A DNA stretch of 64,000 nucleotides from Clostridiales bacterium (GTDB lineage: Bacteria > Bacillota > Clostridia > Christensenellales > CAG-138). Location: contig SFCQ01000002.1 of NCBI GenBank assembly GCA_004558525.1, forward strand, positions 38,123-102,122. The letters run 5' to 3'. A program made the position numbers and the translations under genes. The notes below the pieces were generated by a model. It made no database searches. It saw only the letters and a program-made list of their open reading frames with translations, and was not told where the DNA came from. This document shows, one piece after another, positions 16,964 through 25,800 of this stretch; position 1 is the first letter of the stretch, and each line of letters begins with the position of its first letter.

Positions 16964-17589
16964 GGCTGATATTAGTGCGCCACGGCCAGACCGAATGGAA
17001 CCAGCTTGGCAGAATACAGGGAAGGACTGATATACCGCTCAACGATACGGGCATTATGCAGGCCAGGGCCGCCGGCGAATGGCTGAGCCAAAGGAGGATA
17101 GACGCGGTGTATTCATCGCCTATGCAAAGGGCGTTTGATACGGCAACGGAGATAGCAAGGCCGCACGGATTGCCTGTTATAAGCCTTGACGATATAATAG
17201 AGATTGACTTTGGCCTTTGGGAGAAAAAGACGGCAGACGAGCTGAAAAAGCTTTATCCTGAATACTGGAACGACTGGTCATGGCATCTGGACGAGGAGAA
17301 GAGCGCCAATATGCAGGCGGAGTCAGCCTATACTATATTAAACAGGGTAAAGAGGGCGCTAAACAGCATATTTGAAGAGAATACGGCCGGCTCAACGGCT
17401 GTTGTGGTTAGCCATACGATGCCTATAAAGCTGATAATGGCAAACGCGATAGGGCTGCCGCTTAAATCGCTACAATCGATAAAGGTAGGCAATTGCGGAA
17501 TATGCGAGCTTGATATGAACACTGATATGTCCGGCAGCCTGATAACATGGAATGAGAGCGGCTACCTGGCAAGAAAGGGACTTATATGA
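16960..17589 (+). CDS. Histidine phosphatase family protein (GpmB/CobC-like)
   Basis: A 209-aa phosphoglycerate-mutase-like phosphatase. The N-terminal LILVRHGQTEWNQLGRIQG includes the RHG catalytic motif with the phosphorylated histidine, SSPMQRAFDTATEIA follows, and the second catalytic histidine lies in VVVSHTMPIKLIMA. The length suits the small, cofactor-independent-substrate branch (GpmB, CobC, PhoE). The ATG at 16960 overlaps the preceding TGA. The substrate is unknown; linkage to cmk and plsC is a conserved type of housekeeping cluster rather than a pathway clue. Confidence 0.9.
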   Translation: MRLILVRHGQTEWNQLGRIQGRTDIPLNDTGIMQARAAGEWLSQRRIDAVYSSPMQRAFDTATEIARPHGLPVISLDDIIEIDFGLWEKKTADELKKLYPEYWNDWSWHLDEEKSANMQAESAYTILNRVKRALNSIFEENTAGSTAVVVSHTMPIKLIMANAIGLPLKSLQSIKVGNCGICELDMNTDMSGSLITWNESGYLARKGLI

Positions 17590-18806
17590 GCCGCGTTGCT
17601 GTTGTTGGCGGAGGCCCTGCGGGTATGATGTGCGCGGCTGAGGCTGCAAAAAACGGCCACAGCGTAACGCTTTACGAGCGCAACGAAAAGCTTGGCAAAA
17701 AGCTCTTTATAACCGGCAAGGGCCGCTGCAATCTAACAAATTCTGCCGATATAAAGGACTTTTTTGAGAATATACCAAGGAACCCGAGGTTTCTTTACAG
17801 CGCGCTGTATGCCTTTACAAACGAGGAGCTTATATCTATTATAAATAAAGAAGGCGTAAGAACAAAAGCTGAGCGCGGAGGCAGAGTTTTCCCTGAATCG
17901 GATAAATCAAGCGATATACTGCGCGCTATGGCTGATTATGTTAAAAAAGCGGGCGTCGATATACGGCTGAACAGCAGGATAACCTCAATAAAAATGTCCG
18001 GTGGCAAATTTGAGCTTTGCTGCGGCCATGATAGCGAGCTTTATGACAGCGTGGCGCTTGCGACCGGCGGCGCAAGCTATCCTTCAACCGGCTCCACGGG
18101 GGACGGCTATGCTTTTGCAAAAAGCTTTGGCCATACCGTAACACCGATACTGCCGAGTCTCATATCGCTTGAAACGGAGGAGGATTGGCCCAAGGAGCTT
18201 ATGGGGCTATCGCTTAAAAACATAACGCTCACGGCTTATAATAAAAGGAAAAAGCAGGTGTACAGCGAGCTTGGGGAAATGCTGTTCACGCATTTCGGCG
18301 TATCGGGGCCGCTTGTGCTGAGCGCATCAAGCAGGATTGCGGACGATCCGGCCGGCGCAAAGCTCGTGCTTGACCTTAAGCCTGCGCTCAGCATGGAAGA
18401 GCTTGATAAAAGGCTCGTGCGCGATTTTCAGCAGAACAGCAGAAAGAGCTTCTGCAATGCGCTTGACGGGCTGTTCCCCAAAAAGCTTATACCTGTAATG
18501 GTGCGGCTTTCTGGTATTGCGGCAAATACGCAGACCAATTCCGTAACGCGTGAGCAAAGGTGCGATTTTGCCTATTTGATAAAGAATCTGACAATGCATG
18601 TTAAGGCTGCGATGCCTATAGATCAGGCTATAATAACAAGGGGCGGAATAAACGTTAAGGAAATAAACCCGTCCACTATGGAATCCAAGCTCGTACGGGG
18701 CCTGTATTTTGCCGGAGAGGTAATGGACGTTGATGCGTATACCGGCGGCTTCAATATACAAATAGCCTGCTCAACGGGCGTTTTGGCTGGAAGGAGCATA
18801 GAATGA
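17586..18806 (+). CDS. NAD(P)/FAD-dependent oxidoreductase, HI0933/BaiN family
   Basis: A 406-aa flavoprotein of the HI0933-like (aminoacetone oxidase / BaiN) family. The N-terminal VAVVGGGPAGMMCAAEA is the FAD dinucleotide-binding motif. Family motifs LFITGKGRCNLTNS, GGASYPSTGSTGDGYAFA and, near the C-terminus, ITRGGINVKEINPSTMESK and FAGEVMDVDAYTGGFNIQ are all present. BaiN itself reduces bile-acid intermediates in Clostridium scindens, but most homologues have no known substrate and this annotation should not be read as bile-acid activity. It overlaps both neighbours by 4 nt (ATGA). Confidence 0.92.
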   Translation: MSRVAVVGGGPAGMMCAAEAAKNGHSVTLYERNEKLGKKLFITGKGRCNLTNSADIKDFFENIPRNPRFLYSALYAFTNEELISIINKEGVRTKAERGGRVFPESDKSSDILRAMADYVKKAGVDIRLNSRITSIKMSGGKFELCCGHDSELYDSVALATGGASYPSTGSTGDGYAFAKSFGHTVTPILPSLISLETEEDWPKELMGLSLKNITLTAYNKRKKQVYSELGEMLFTHFGVSGPLVLSASSRIADDPAGAKLVLDLKPALSMEELDKRLVRDFQQNSRKSFCNALDGLFPKKLIPVMVRLSGIAANTQTNSVTREQRCDFAYLIKNLTMHVKAAMPIDQAIITRGGINVKEINPSTMESKLVRGLYFAGEVMDVDAYTGGFNIQIACSTGVLAGRSIE

Positions 18807-19495
18807 GGCATATTAACATAGCTATAGACGGTCCTGCGGGCGCGGGCAAAAGCACTGTCGCAAAGGCTGTTGCAAAGGCGCTGAACATACTGTATCTTGA
18901 CACGGGCGCCATGTACAGGGCGGTTGCGCTTAAGGCGATAAGACAGGGGATAGACCCAAACGATGCCGAGCGCGTGAAGCCTATGCTGAAAACGACGCGG
19001 ATAAGCGTAAAAAACGAAGCCGGAGTGCAGCATACCCTGCTTGACGGGGAGGATGTTTCCGCTTTTATAAGGACGCAGGAGGTTTCAAAAGGCGCTTCCG
19101 ACATAGGCGTTATACCGGAGGTAAGGCTGATGCTCGTACATGAACAGCAGCGTATTGCCGCGGGGACTGACCTTGTTATGGAGGGGCGGGACATAGGCTC
19201 CTATGTTATACCGGATTCGCCCTGCAAGTTCTTTATAACCGCATCAAGCCTTGAAAGGGCAAAGCGCAGGCTAAAGCAGCTACAGGAATCCGGCAAGGAC
19301 GAAGGCAGGAGCATTGAGCGGCTAAAGCAGGAGATAGAGAGCCGCGACTATACCGACGCACACCGCGCTTTTGCCCCGCTTATTCAAACGGAGGACGCCG
19401 TGCTTATAGATACTACGGACATGACTATAGATCAGGCCGTTGAAGCGGTAATCAAAAGGGTGCAAAAAGTCTATTCGATAGGGGGAGAGAGGTAA
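18803..19495 (+). CDS. cmk: Cytidylate kinase
   Basis: A 230-aa (d)CMP kinase, forming CDP/dCDP in the cytoplasm. The P-loop is IDGPAGAGKSTVAKAVA, followed by LYLDTGAMYRAVALKA, GRDIGSYVIPDSPCKFFITA and SRDYTDAHRAFAPLIQ, the standard order of Cmk motifs, and the length is normal. It lies in the conserved clostridial order cmk-plsC-ispH/rpsA and overlaps both neighbours (4 nt before, 1 nt after). Confidence 0.97.
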   Translation: MRHINIAIDGPAGAGKSTVAKAVAKALNILYLDTGAMYRAVALKAIRQGIDPNDAERVKPMLKTTRISVKNEAGVQHTLLDGEDVSAFIRTQEVSKGASDIGVIPEVRLMLVHEQQRIAAGTDLVMEGRDIGSYVIPDSPCKFFITASSLERAKRRLKQLQESGKDEGRSIERLKQEIESRDYTDAHRAFAPLIQTEDAVLIDTTDMTIDQAVEAVIKRVQKVYSIGGER

Positions 19496-20097
19496 TGCTT
19501 TATTATCTGCTTAAGATACTGCTCGGGCCGCTGCTGCTGCTTATAATGAGGCCCATAGTATATGGCAAGCAGAACCTTAGGGTAAATGGCAAGGCTATAT
19601 TCATATGCAATCACCGCTCCATGTGGGATCCAATAATAATAGCGCTCTGCACGCCGAGAATGGTTCACTTTATGGCCAAAAAGGAGATATTCGCTTCTAA
19701 AATAGGCAGCGTGTTTTTCCGCTCGCTTGGCGCATTCCCTGTTAACAGGAAAAACGTTGACCTGCAATCGCTTAAAAACGCGCTGAAGGTGCTCAATAAC
19801 GGCAAGATATTCGGCATTTTTCCTGAGGGCAAAAGGGAAGTGAGCGATTCGCTGGACAAGTTTGAAAAGGGGACGGCCTTTTTCGCAATACGCTCCGGAG
19901 CTCCCGTTATACCAATATATATACATCCCGATTCGCAAAGGCGCCTTAGACCGGTGCTTATGGTAGGCAAGCCCATAGATATAAGCGAAATCGCGGCCAA
20001 CGCGCAGAAAAGCACGCTTGTTGAGGTCGTAACAGATGAGCTTGCGGACGCTGTGGCGGCATTGGGCAACGAGCTGGAGGAAATATATTGCGACTGA
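19495..20097 (+). CDS. plsC: 1-acyl-sn-glycerol-3-phosphate acyltransferase
   Basis: A 200-aa membrane-associated acyltransferase making phosphatidic acid. One N-terminal hydrophobic segment precedes motif I NHRSMWD (the HX4D catalytic pair), GAFPVNRKN (motif II) and FPEGKRE (motif III, normally FPEGTRS). The last ten bases overlap the next gene, whose ribosome site (GGAGGA) lies within plsC, so coupling is likely. Confidence 0.93.
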   Translation: MLYYLLKILLGPLLLLIMRPIVYGKQNLRVNGKAIFICNHRSMWDPIIIALCTPRMVHFMAKKEIFASKIGSVFFRSLGAFPVNRKNVDLQSLKNALKVLNNGKIFGIFPEGKREVSDSLDKFEKGTAFFAIRSGAPVIPIYIHPDSQRRLRPVLMVGKPIDISEIAANAQKSTLVEVVTDELADAVAALGNELEEIYCD

Positions 20098-22466
20098 TAT
20101 TGGCAAAGAACATCGGCTTCTGCTTCGGCGTGAGAAGGGCCATAGACATGGCCGTGGATATGCTTAAGCGGCAGGGTAAATTATACATACTTGGCGAGCT
20201 TATACATAATAAGGACGTTATTGAGCGGATAGAGCGCATGGGCGCGCTGACCGTACATTCTGTGGAGGAGGTGCCCTGCGGCCAAACGCTGCTCATACGC
20301 TCGCACGGAGTGGCGCCTGAGGTTGTAAAGCGCTGCCAGGAAAGGGGTATTATCGTCAAAAACGCCACATGCCCGTTCGTTGAGAAGATACATAACATAG
20401 TATCGCATCAATATGCCTGCGGAAGGACTATACTGATATACGGTAAGGATGACCACCCCGAATGTATAGGCACAAACGGCTGCTGCAACGATCAGGGTGT
20501 GTTTGTGCATACAAAGGCGGATATAGATGCGCTGGATCCAACAAAAAGGGTATGCCTCGTATCGCAGACCACGGCCGATGCTGAAGGGTTTGAGAAGATA
20601 GCCAGCCTTGTAAAGGCGCACTTTGTCGACGCGATAATAGAAAAAACCGTATGCCCGACTACTGCTGCAAGGCAAAAAGAAGCGGAGAAGCTGAGCCAAA
20701 GCTGCACCAAAATGGTCGTAATAGGGGACAAAAACAGCTCTAACACGACCAAACTTGCGTCAGTCTGCAAAAAATACTGTAAACATGTACATTCAGTGGC
20801 AAAAGAAAGCGAACTTTCTCTTGAAAAAATCGCCTATAATGATATAATAGGAATTGTTTCAGGCGCTTCTGCGCCGGATTGGAAAATTAGGGAGGTTATT
20901 ACCAGGATGAGCGAAATGGAAAAGACGATGGCTGGGAACCCCGTAGAAAACGATGGAATCGAAACGGGAGCAGCAGCTGCCGTCGAAGAGCCCATTGTAG
21001 CGGAGTGTGACTGCAAGAACGAGGCGAAGTGCGCTTGCGAGTGCAACGCCGAACAGACCGAAGAACCCAAAGCGGACGAGCCCGCAGAGGAAAAGAGCGA
21101 AGCGGCAGACCCCAGCTTTGCCGAAGCTTTTGAAAAGACCCTCGTGCGTATCCGCAATGGCCAGATACTGACCGGTTCCGTCGTGCAGATAGTGGACGGC
21201 GAGGTTTGTGTGAACATTGGCTACAAATCCGATGGGTTCATTCCCCGCAACGAGTTCTCCTCTGATGCGGACGTGAATCCTGCCGACGTAGTCAAAATCG
21301 GCGATCCTATCGAGGTTGAGGTCATCAAGGTCAACGATGGCGAAGGCAACGTGCTGCTTTCACACAAGAATGTTGAAAGCAAGAAGATGTGGGACAGCCT
21401 GATGCAGGACGAGAACATCTCCGATAAGGTGTTCGAAGGCATAGGCAAGGAGGTTGTTAAGGGCGGCCTTATAGCCACCATAGAGGGTGTGCGCGCTTTC
21501 ATTCCCGCTTCTCAGCTTTCCACCAAGTATGTTGAAAAGATAGAGGATCTGGTAGGCAAGCCCATAACCCTCAAGGTAATTGAAGTTGACAAGGCCCGTA
21601 AGCGCATCGTTGCTTCTCACAAGGCCGTTATGGTTGCCGAGGCTGAGGCTGCCCGCAAGCAGCGTTGGTCTGAGCTTGAAGTTGGCTCCAAGGTAAAGGG
21701 CGTTGTCCGCAGGCTGACCGATTTTGGCGCTTTCGTTGATATAGGCGGCGGCATAGATGGCCTTGTTCATGTGACGGACGTTGCATGGGGCCGCGTGAAG
21801 CATCCCAAGGATGTCCTTTCAATAGGCCAGGAGATCGAGGTGCTTATAAGGGACGTTGATGTTGAAAAGCAGCGCGTATCCTTGGGCTATAAGCAGCTCC
21901 AGCCCAAGCCCTGGACTATGGCGGATCAGAAGTATCCCATAGGCAGCATAGTAGAAGGCAAAGTTGTCCGCATCGTTCCCTTCGGCGCGTTTGTGGCTCT
22001 TGAGCCCACTATTGATGGCCTTATCCATATATCTCAGGTTGGCGTAAAGCGCATTGCCAAGGTGGAAGACGAGATCAACGTTGGCGACGTGGTACGCTGC
22101 AAGGTACTTGACGTCAATACCGAAGCCAAGCGTATCAGCCTGAGCAGGCGCGAAGCCATACTTGAGGAGCATCCTGAAATAGCCGAGGAGCTTGCTCAGG
22201 AAAAGGCCGAGCGTGTGCGCATTGCCGCCGAGCGCGCTGCCGAGCGTGCCGCGCAGGACGCGCAGCGTCAGCAGGAGCGTGAGAATCGCCGCAGCAGCGA
22301 GCGCCGCGCGCCTCAGGGTGACAAGCCGGAGCGCAGCGAGCGTCGTGAGCGTCCCCGCCGTGACGAAGATGCGTACGATCTGCCCCCTGTTGAGCAGTCC
22401 ACCACGTCCCTTGCCGGTCTCTTTGCCGCGGCTATGGCCAACGCCGAGAAGAAGGACGAGGAGTAA
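20088..22466 (+). CDS. ispH: Bifunctional HMBPP reductase (IspH) / ribosomal protein S1 fusion
   Basis: A 792-aa fusion. Residues 1-~280 are IspH, the [4Fe-4S] enzyme that makes IPP and DMAPP in the MEP pathway; its three cluster cysteines are in GFCFGVRRA, NATCPFVEK and EKTVCPTTAARQKEAE. Residues ~350-720 hold four S1 RNA-binding domains (for example KGVVRRLTDFGAFVDIGGG and EGKVVRIVPFGAFVALEP), and an Arg/Glu-rich tail follows. Such fusions are known in Clostridia. The linker (~290-345) is acidic and contains a tight cysteine cluster, CDCKNEAKCACEC. The start is TTG at 20088 behind GGAGGA. Codon use changes at the linker from ATA/AGG-rich to ATC/CGT-rich, so the two halves look differently adapted. 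Confidence 0.93.
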   Translation: MRLILAKNIGFCFGVRRAIDMAVDMLKRQGKLYILGELIHNKDVIERIERMGALTVHSVEEVPCGQTLLIRSHGVAPEVVKRCQERGIIVKNATCPFVEKIHNIVSHQYACGRTILIYGKDDHPECIGTNGCCNDQGVFVHTKADIDALDPTKRVCLVSQTTADAEGFEKIASLVKAHFVDAIIEKTVCPTTAARQKEAEKLSQSCTKMVVIGDKNSSNTTKLASVCKKYCKHVHSVAKESELSLEKIAYNDIIGIVSGASAPDWKIREVITRMSEMEKTMAGNPVENDGIETGAAAAVEEPIVAECDCKNEAKCACECNAEQTEEPKADEPAEEKSEAADPSFAEAFEKTLVRIRNGQILTGSVVQIVDGEVCVNIGYKSDGFIPRNEFSSDADVNPADVVKIGDPIEVEVIKVNDGEGNVLLSHKNVESKKMWDSLMQDENISDKVFEGIGKEVVKGGLIATIEGVRAFIPASQLSTKYVEKIEDLVGKPITLKVIEVDKARKRIVASHKAVMVAEAEAARKQRWSELEVGSKVKGVVRRLTDFGAFVDIGGGIDGLVHVTDVAWGRVKHPKDVLSIGQEIEVLIRDVDVEKQRVSLGYKQLQPKPWTMADQKYPIGSIVEGKVVRIVPFGAFVALEPTIDGLIHISQVGVKRIAKVEDEINVGDVVRCKVLDVNTEAKRISLSRREAILEEHPEIAEELAQEKAERVRIAAERAAERAAQDAQRQQERENRRSSERRAPQGDKPERSERRERPRRDEDAYDLPPVEQSTTSLAGLFAAAMANAEKKDEE

Positions 22467-22480
22467 GCATATTAAAACAC

Positions 22481-22732
22481 AACAGGCGGCCCTTGGGGCC
22501 GCCTGTACAGTCTGTCGAAAAACCCGGGGTTGATAAGGGGCCGCAGCCCCTTATGTTCAATCCGGCTCTGACGACATGTGCGTCAGAACGGATGAAACCC
22601 CAGAGGTTTTCGTACTTTGCAGGTTTTGCCGCCCGGGAGCGAATGCGAGAGGCAAAACCCGTAAAACTCAAAAAAGTGGCGTTCAGCCACTTTTTTGACA
22701 CTCTGAACAGGCGGCCCTTGGGGCCGCCTGTA
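22481..22732 (+). mobile_element. Hairpin-rich small element (copy 1) between duplicated terminator hairpins
   Basis: A 198-bp element (22508-22705) with terminal inverted repeats CAGTCTGTCGAAAAA / TTTTTTGACACTCTG is exactly bounded by a 27-bp direct repeat (22481-22507 and 22706-22732). The repeat is itself the ispH-rpsA terminator hairpin (arms ACAGGCGGCCC / GGGCCGCCTGT, loop TTG). Inside are successive stem-loops: AAGGGGC/GCCCCTT (22535-22552), TCTGACG/CGTCAGA (22566-22586), GGTTTTGCC/GGCAAAACC (22622-22659) and AAGTGGC/GCCACTT (22674-22692). It encodes no protein. A shorter copy lies at 46810-46963. It has the form of a MITE whose target, a terminator stem, has been duplicated. Confidence 0.75.
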
Positions 22733-22797
22733 TTTACATATTGAAACAACAAAAGCTTTATCTTCAAAATCACATCATAAAAATTTAACTGACACTA

Positions 22798-22826
22798 TTG
22801 CACAAAAAACGATAAAATTCTATAAT
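22798..22826 (+). promoter_or_regulatory. Promoter of the dockerin/cohesin gene pair
   Basis: TTGCAC (22798-22803) and TATAAT (22821-22826), 17-nt spacer, ~50 nt upstream of the ATG at 22880. Nothing else is recognisable between the small element and this site. Confidence 0.75.
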
Positions 22827-22879
22827 ATCACATATAGCACAACCTGGTAACTGATTTGAATACTGCAGGGGAGGACGTT

Positions 22880-25800
22880 ATGCGAAGGGGCATTGCGCTT
22901 GTATTGCTCATATCCTTGACGGTGACTTTTTTACCTATGCGCACAATTGCGGCAGAAGGGTATGATGACACCGATACGGACATGTATTTTGGTGACGAGG
23001 CCGAATTGCTGAAAAAGATAGAGACTATAGAAGAAGGCCAATGGGTCAATCTTCACCCTGTAAGCAATGTAAGGATAAGCCAAAGTGTTTCGCTGCCAAC
23101 TGAAATAGTGCTTATGCTTGATGATGCTTCTTCCGGATTGACGATTGCAGACAACGCCTGTATCGAGGTAGCAAATCAGATACAGCTTGAAGCCGGCAGC
23201 TTAACTATAGAGGAAGGCGCAGCCATACAGGCAACGGATGAAAGCATAGGATATTCGGTATATGCTCACGCAGGTTCAGCTTCAATAAACTGTCCTGAGT
23301 ATTTTAGAAAAAGTATTCTTTGGTGGAATGAAACGCAAGCGAACAGCCAGGAAGAATTTGCTTCTGCAATATCTGAAAAACATGAAACAACATATCAAAG
23401 CTCAGCAATAATTGAATCAATAGTATTATCGGACAATGCTTTTGAGCTGACGGGCGATTACACCATACCGAACAACTTAGCTTTATACTTAACTAACTGC
23501 GCAAGCCTGAATATAACCTCAAAAGTAACTGTAGAAGGGCTTATAAGCATAGCGTCTTCAGCAAGCGTTACGGTAACGGGGGAGCAGGGAAAGCTTATTA
23601 ACAACGCCTCCGGCAGCTATTATGGCAGGAACCTTGGATTGATAGTTAAAAGAGGAGGCTCGCTTACGTTCCGGGATGGCGGCAGCTATGCAGGCGAGGG
23701 CGATAAGCAGCTAAAGGGAAGCGTTATTGGTATGAGGAAGATAGACCCTGTGCTTGTATATCAGGAAGAAAAGTACAACGCCAAAACAAATCCATATACC
23801 GGCAGCATAACGATAACAGCAGATAAGTATGATGTGGGCGACAAGCTGAGCTTTAAGGCGGTGAACAGGGATAATACTGAGCTTAACGAAAGCGACGTCA
23901 GAATTGAAGCGATTAGCCAAAACGAAGCCGACCAAACGAGCTCATGTGATATTATAGGCACAGATATAGTTATAACGCTGAACGGAGAAGCTATTGATTC
24001 AAGCTATCTTGTAAGCATTGAATATGAAACGTCGAATAAGCAGCTTTTTATAAACATAACTACCGAGCATAACTATTCAAACGACATAACATCGTTCAAT
24101 GAGCTTAAAGGGATGATCTCAAGGGCCGAGGCTGATAAACAAAACAGGTATTATGGAAACATAACCGGCAATGTTGAAGCCGGAGAGGATATCTCCATAC
24201 CGGCTAATCTCAGCCTCAGCATAACTGACAACGGCTCTTTTACAGTAAAATCAGGCTGCGTGGTGAGCATTGACGGCGGCGTTTATATGCAGCGGGCTTC
24301 GCTTGTTGTTGAAATTGGGGCAGGGCTTAAAGCCGATGCTGTGTCGGCCTATGACAAAAGCGGCATAAGCATAGCGGCTGGTGCGGAATTAAGCCTTACC
24401 GGCAATATCAAGGCGGATACAGGCAGCGCCATAAGCGGAGTAGAGTGCGGCAGAATCACCCGCGTCAATGAATACATAATATGCGATCAGGCACAGTTAG
24501 ATCGGATAATAGATGTATCCATGCCAAACGAATACTTTGGCTCAAGGCTTGAAAACACGCTAATTATATGCGCAGATGTTATAATAAGCGCCAATTTCAA
24601 GCTAAGCGCAAACGATTCTGTAGAAATAGCAAAACACGGCAAGCTTACTATAGCTGAACAGGCGCAGCTTGATCTTTCCGGTTCCATGCGCGTGCAGGAA
24701 GGCGGAAGCGTTATAATTGATGGCAAGCTCGTATGCTCCGGCTCGATAGCCGTGGCAAAGGGCGGCAGCCTTATTGCGGCTGAAGAGGCAGAGTATATAA
24801 ATACCGGCAGCGAGTTTTATGAACAGGGGAGCCATGTGGTATGGAACAACCGCTACGGCGTAATGAACGCAAGCAACGAAACACGGATAATGTGCTGCAA
24901 AAAGCAAAGGTATTCCTTAGAAGCCAATGCTGATTATATAACGACAAACGCCGGAAGCTTGACCTGTGTCACTTATTATATCTTATCAGGGGACGGCGGC
25001 AGATTGAGCGGCAAGGATATTGATAAGATAGCTATATCGTCAAGATACAAAAACGGCTTTGCAATAACCACAAATATAGATGAATATGTGAGCTTTACCG
25101 TTGAGACGCCGCGGCTTGAGTTCAACGACCCGGTTTTTATAGCTATAACGAATAAGAACGGTTCAACGGCGGAATATGCCTTCAAGCTCTGCGCCGCAAT
25201 GGCTGAAAACGCTGAGTATCATGGCGGCAAGGTGCAGCTATGCCTGGATAAGGCAAAAGGGTACATGGGCTATGGCGCAATAAGCAGCTACAGTGAGGGC
25301 AGGCCGTTTAACGGCATGAAGTATCCTGCCGACGCTTTCATATGCATATCCGGCGAAAACGGGCCCGAGGCGCTAAGCGATAAGTTCAGCGTTGATATAG
25401 AGTACTCCCTACTTGGCCAAACGGACGGAATAAGCATTGAACAGGACGACAAAAGCGGCAGCTTTACGCTTATATATCCTGAAGGGCTTAGCGACGAGTA
25501 TTCCGTTAACGTGCTTGCCAAGGTAAACGATGGCTGCAAAGACGCGCATTATTACGCGTTTGAATGCATATTGGAAAAAAGAAGCGCCGCATATGACGAT
25601 TCGGGCGCAGATACGCTGCAGCAGCTTATAGACAGCGTTGAGGATAAGCCATATGGCGGCGAGGCGGTTCTGCGCATAGACAAAAGCTATAACGAAAGCA
25701 TAGTTACCGGCAAGGCTTTGGATATATACGGAAAAGGCACATTGAACGGCAGTATAGAATACGATGGCAGCAGCCTTATACTTTCAATAGGGTTATCATC

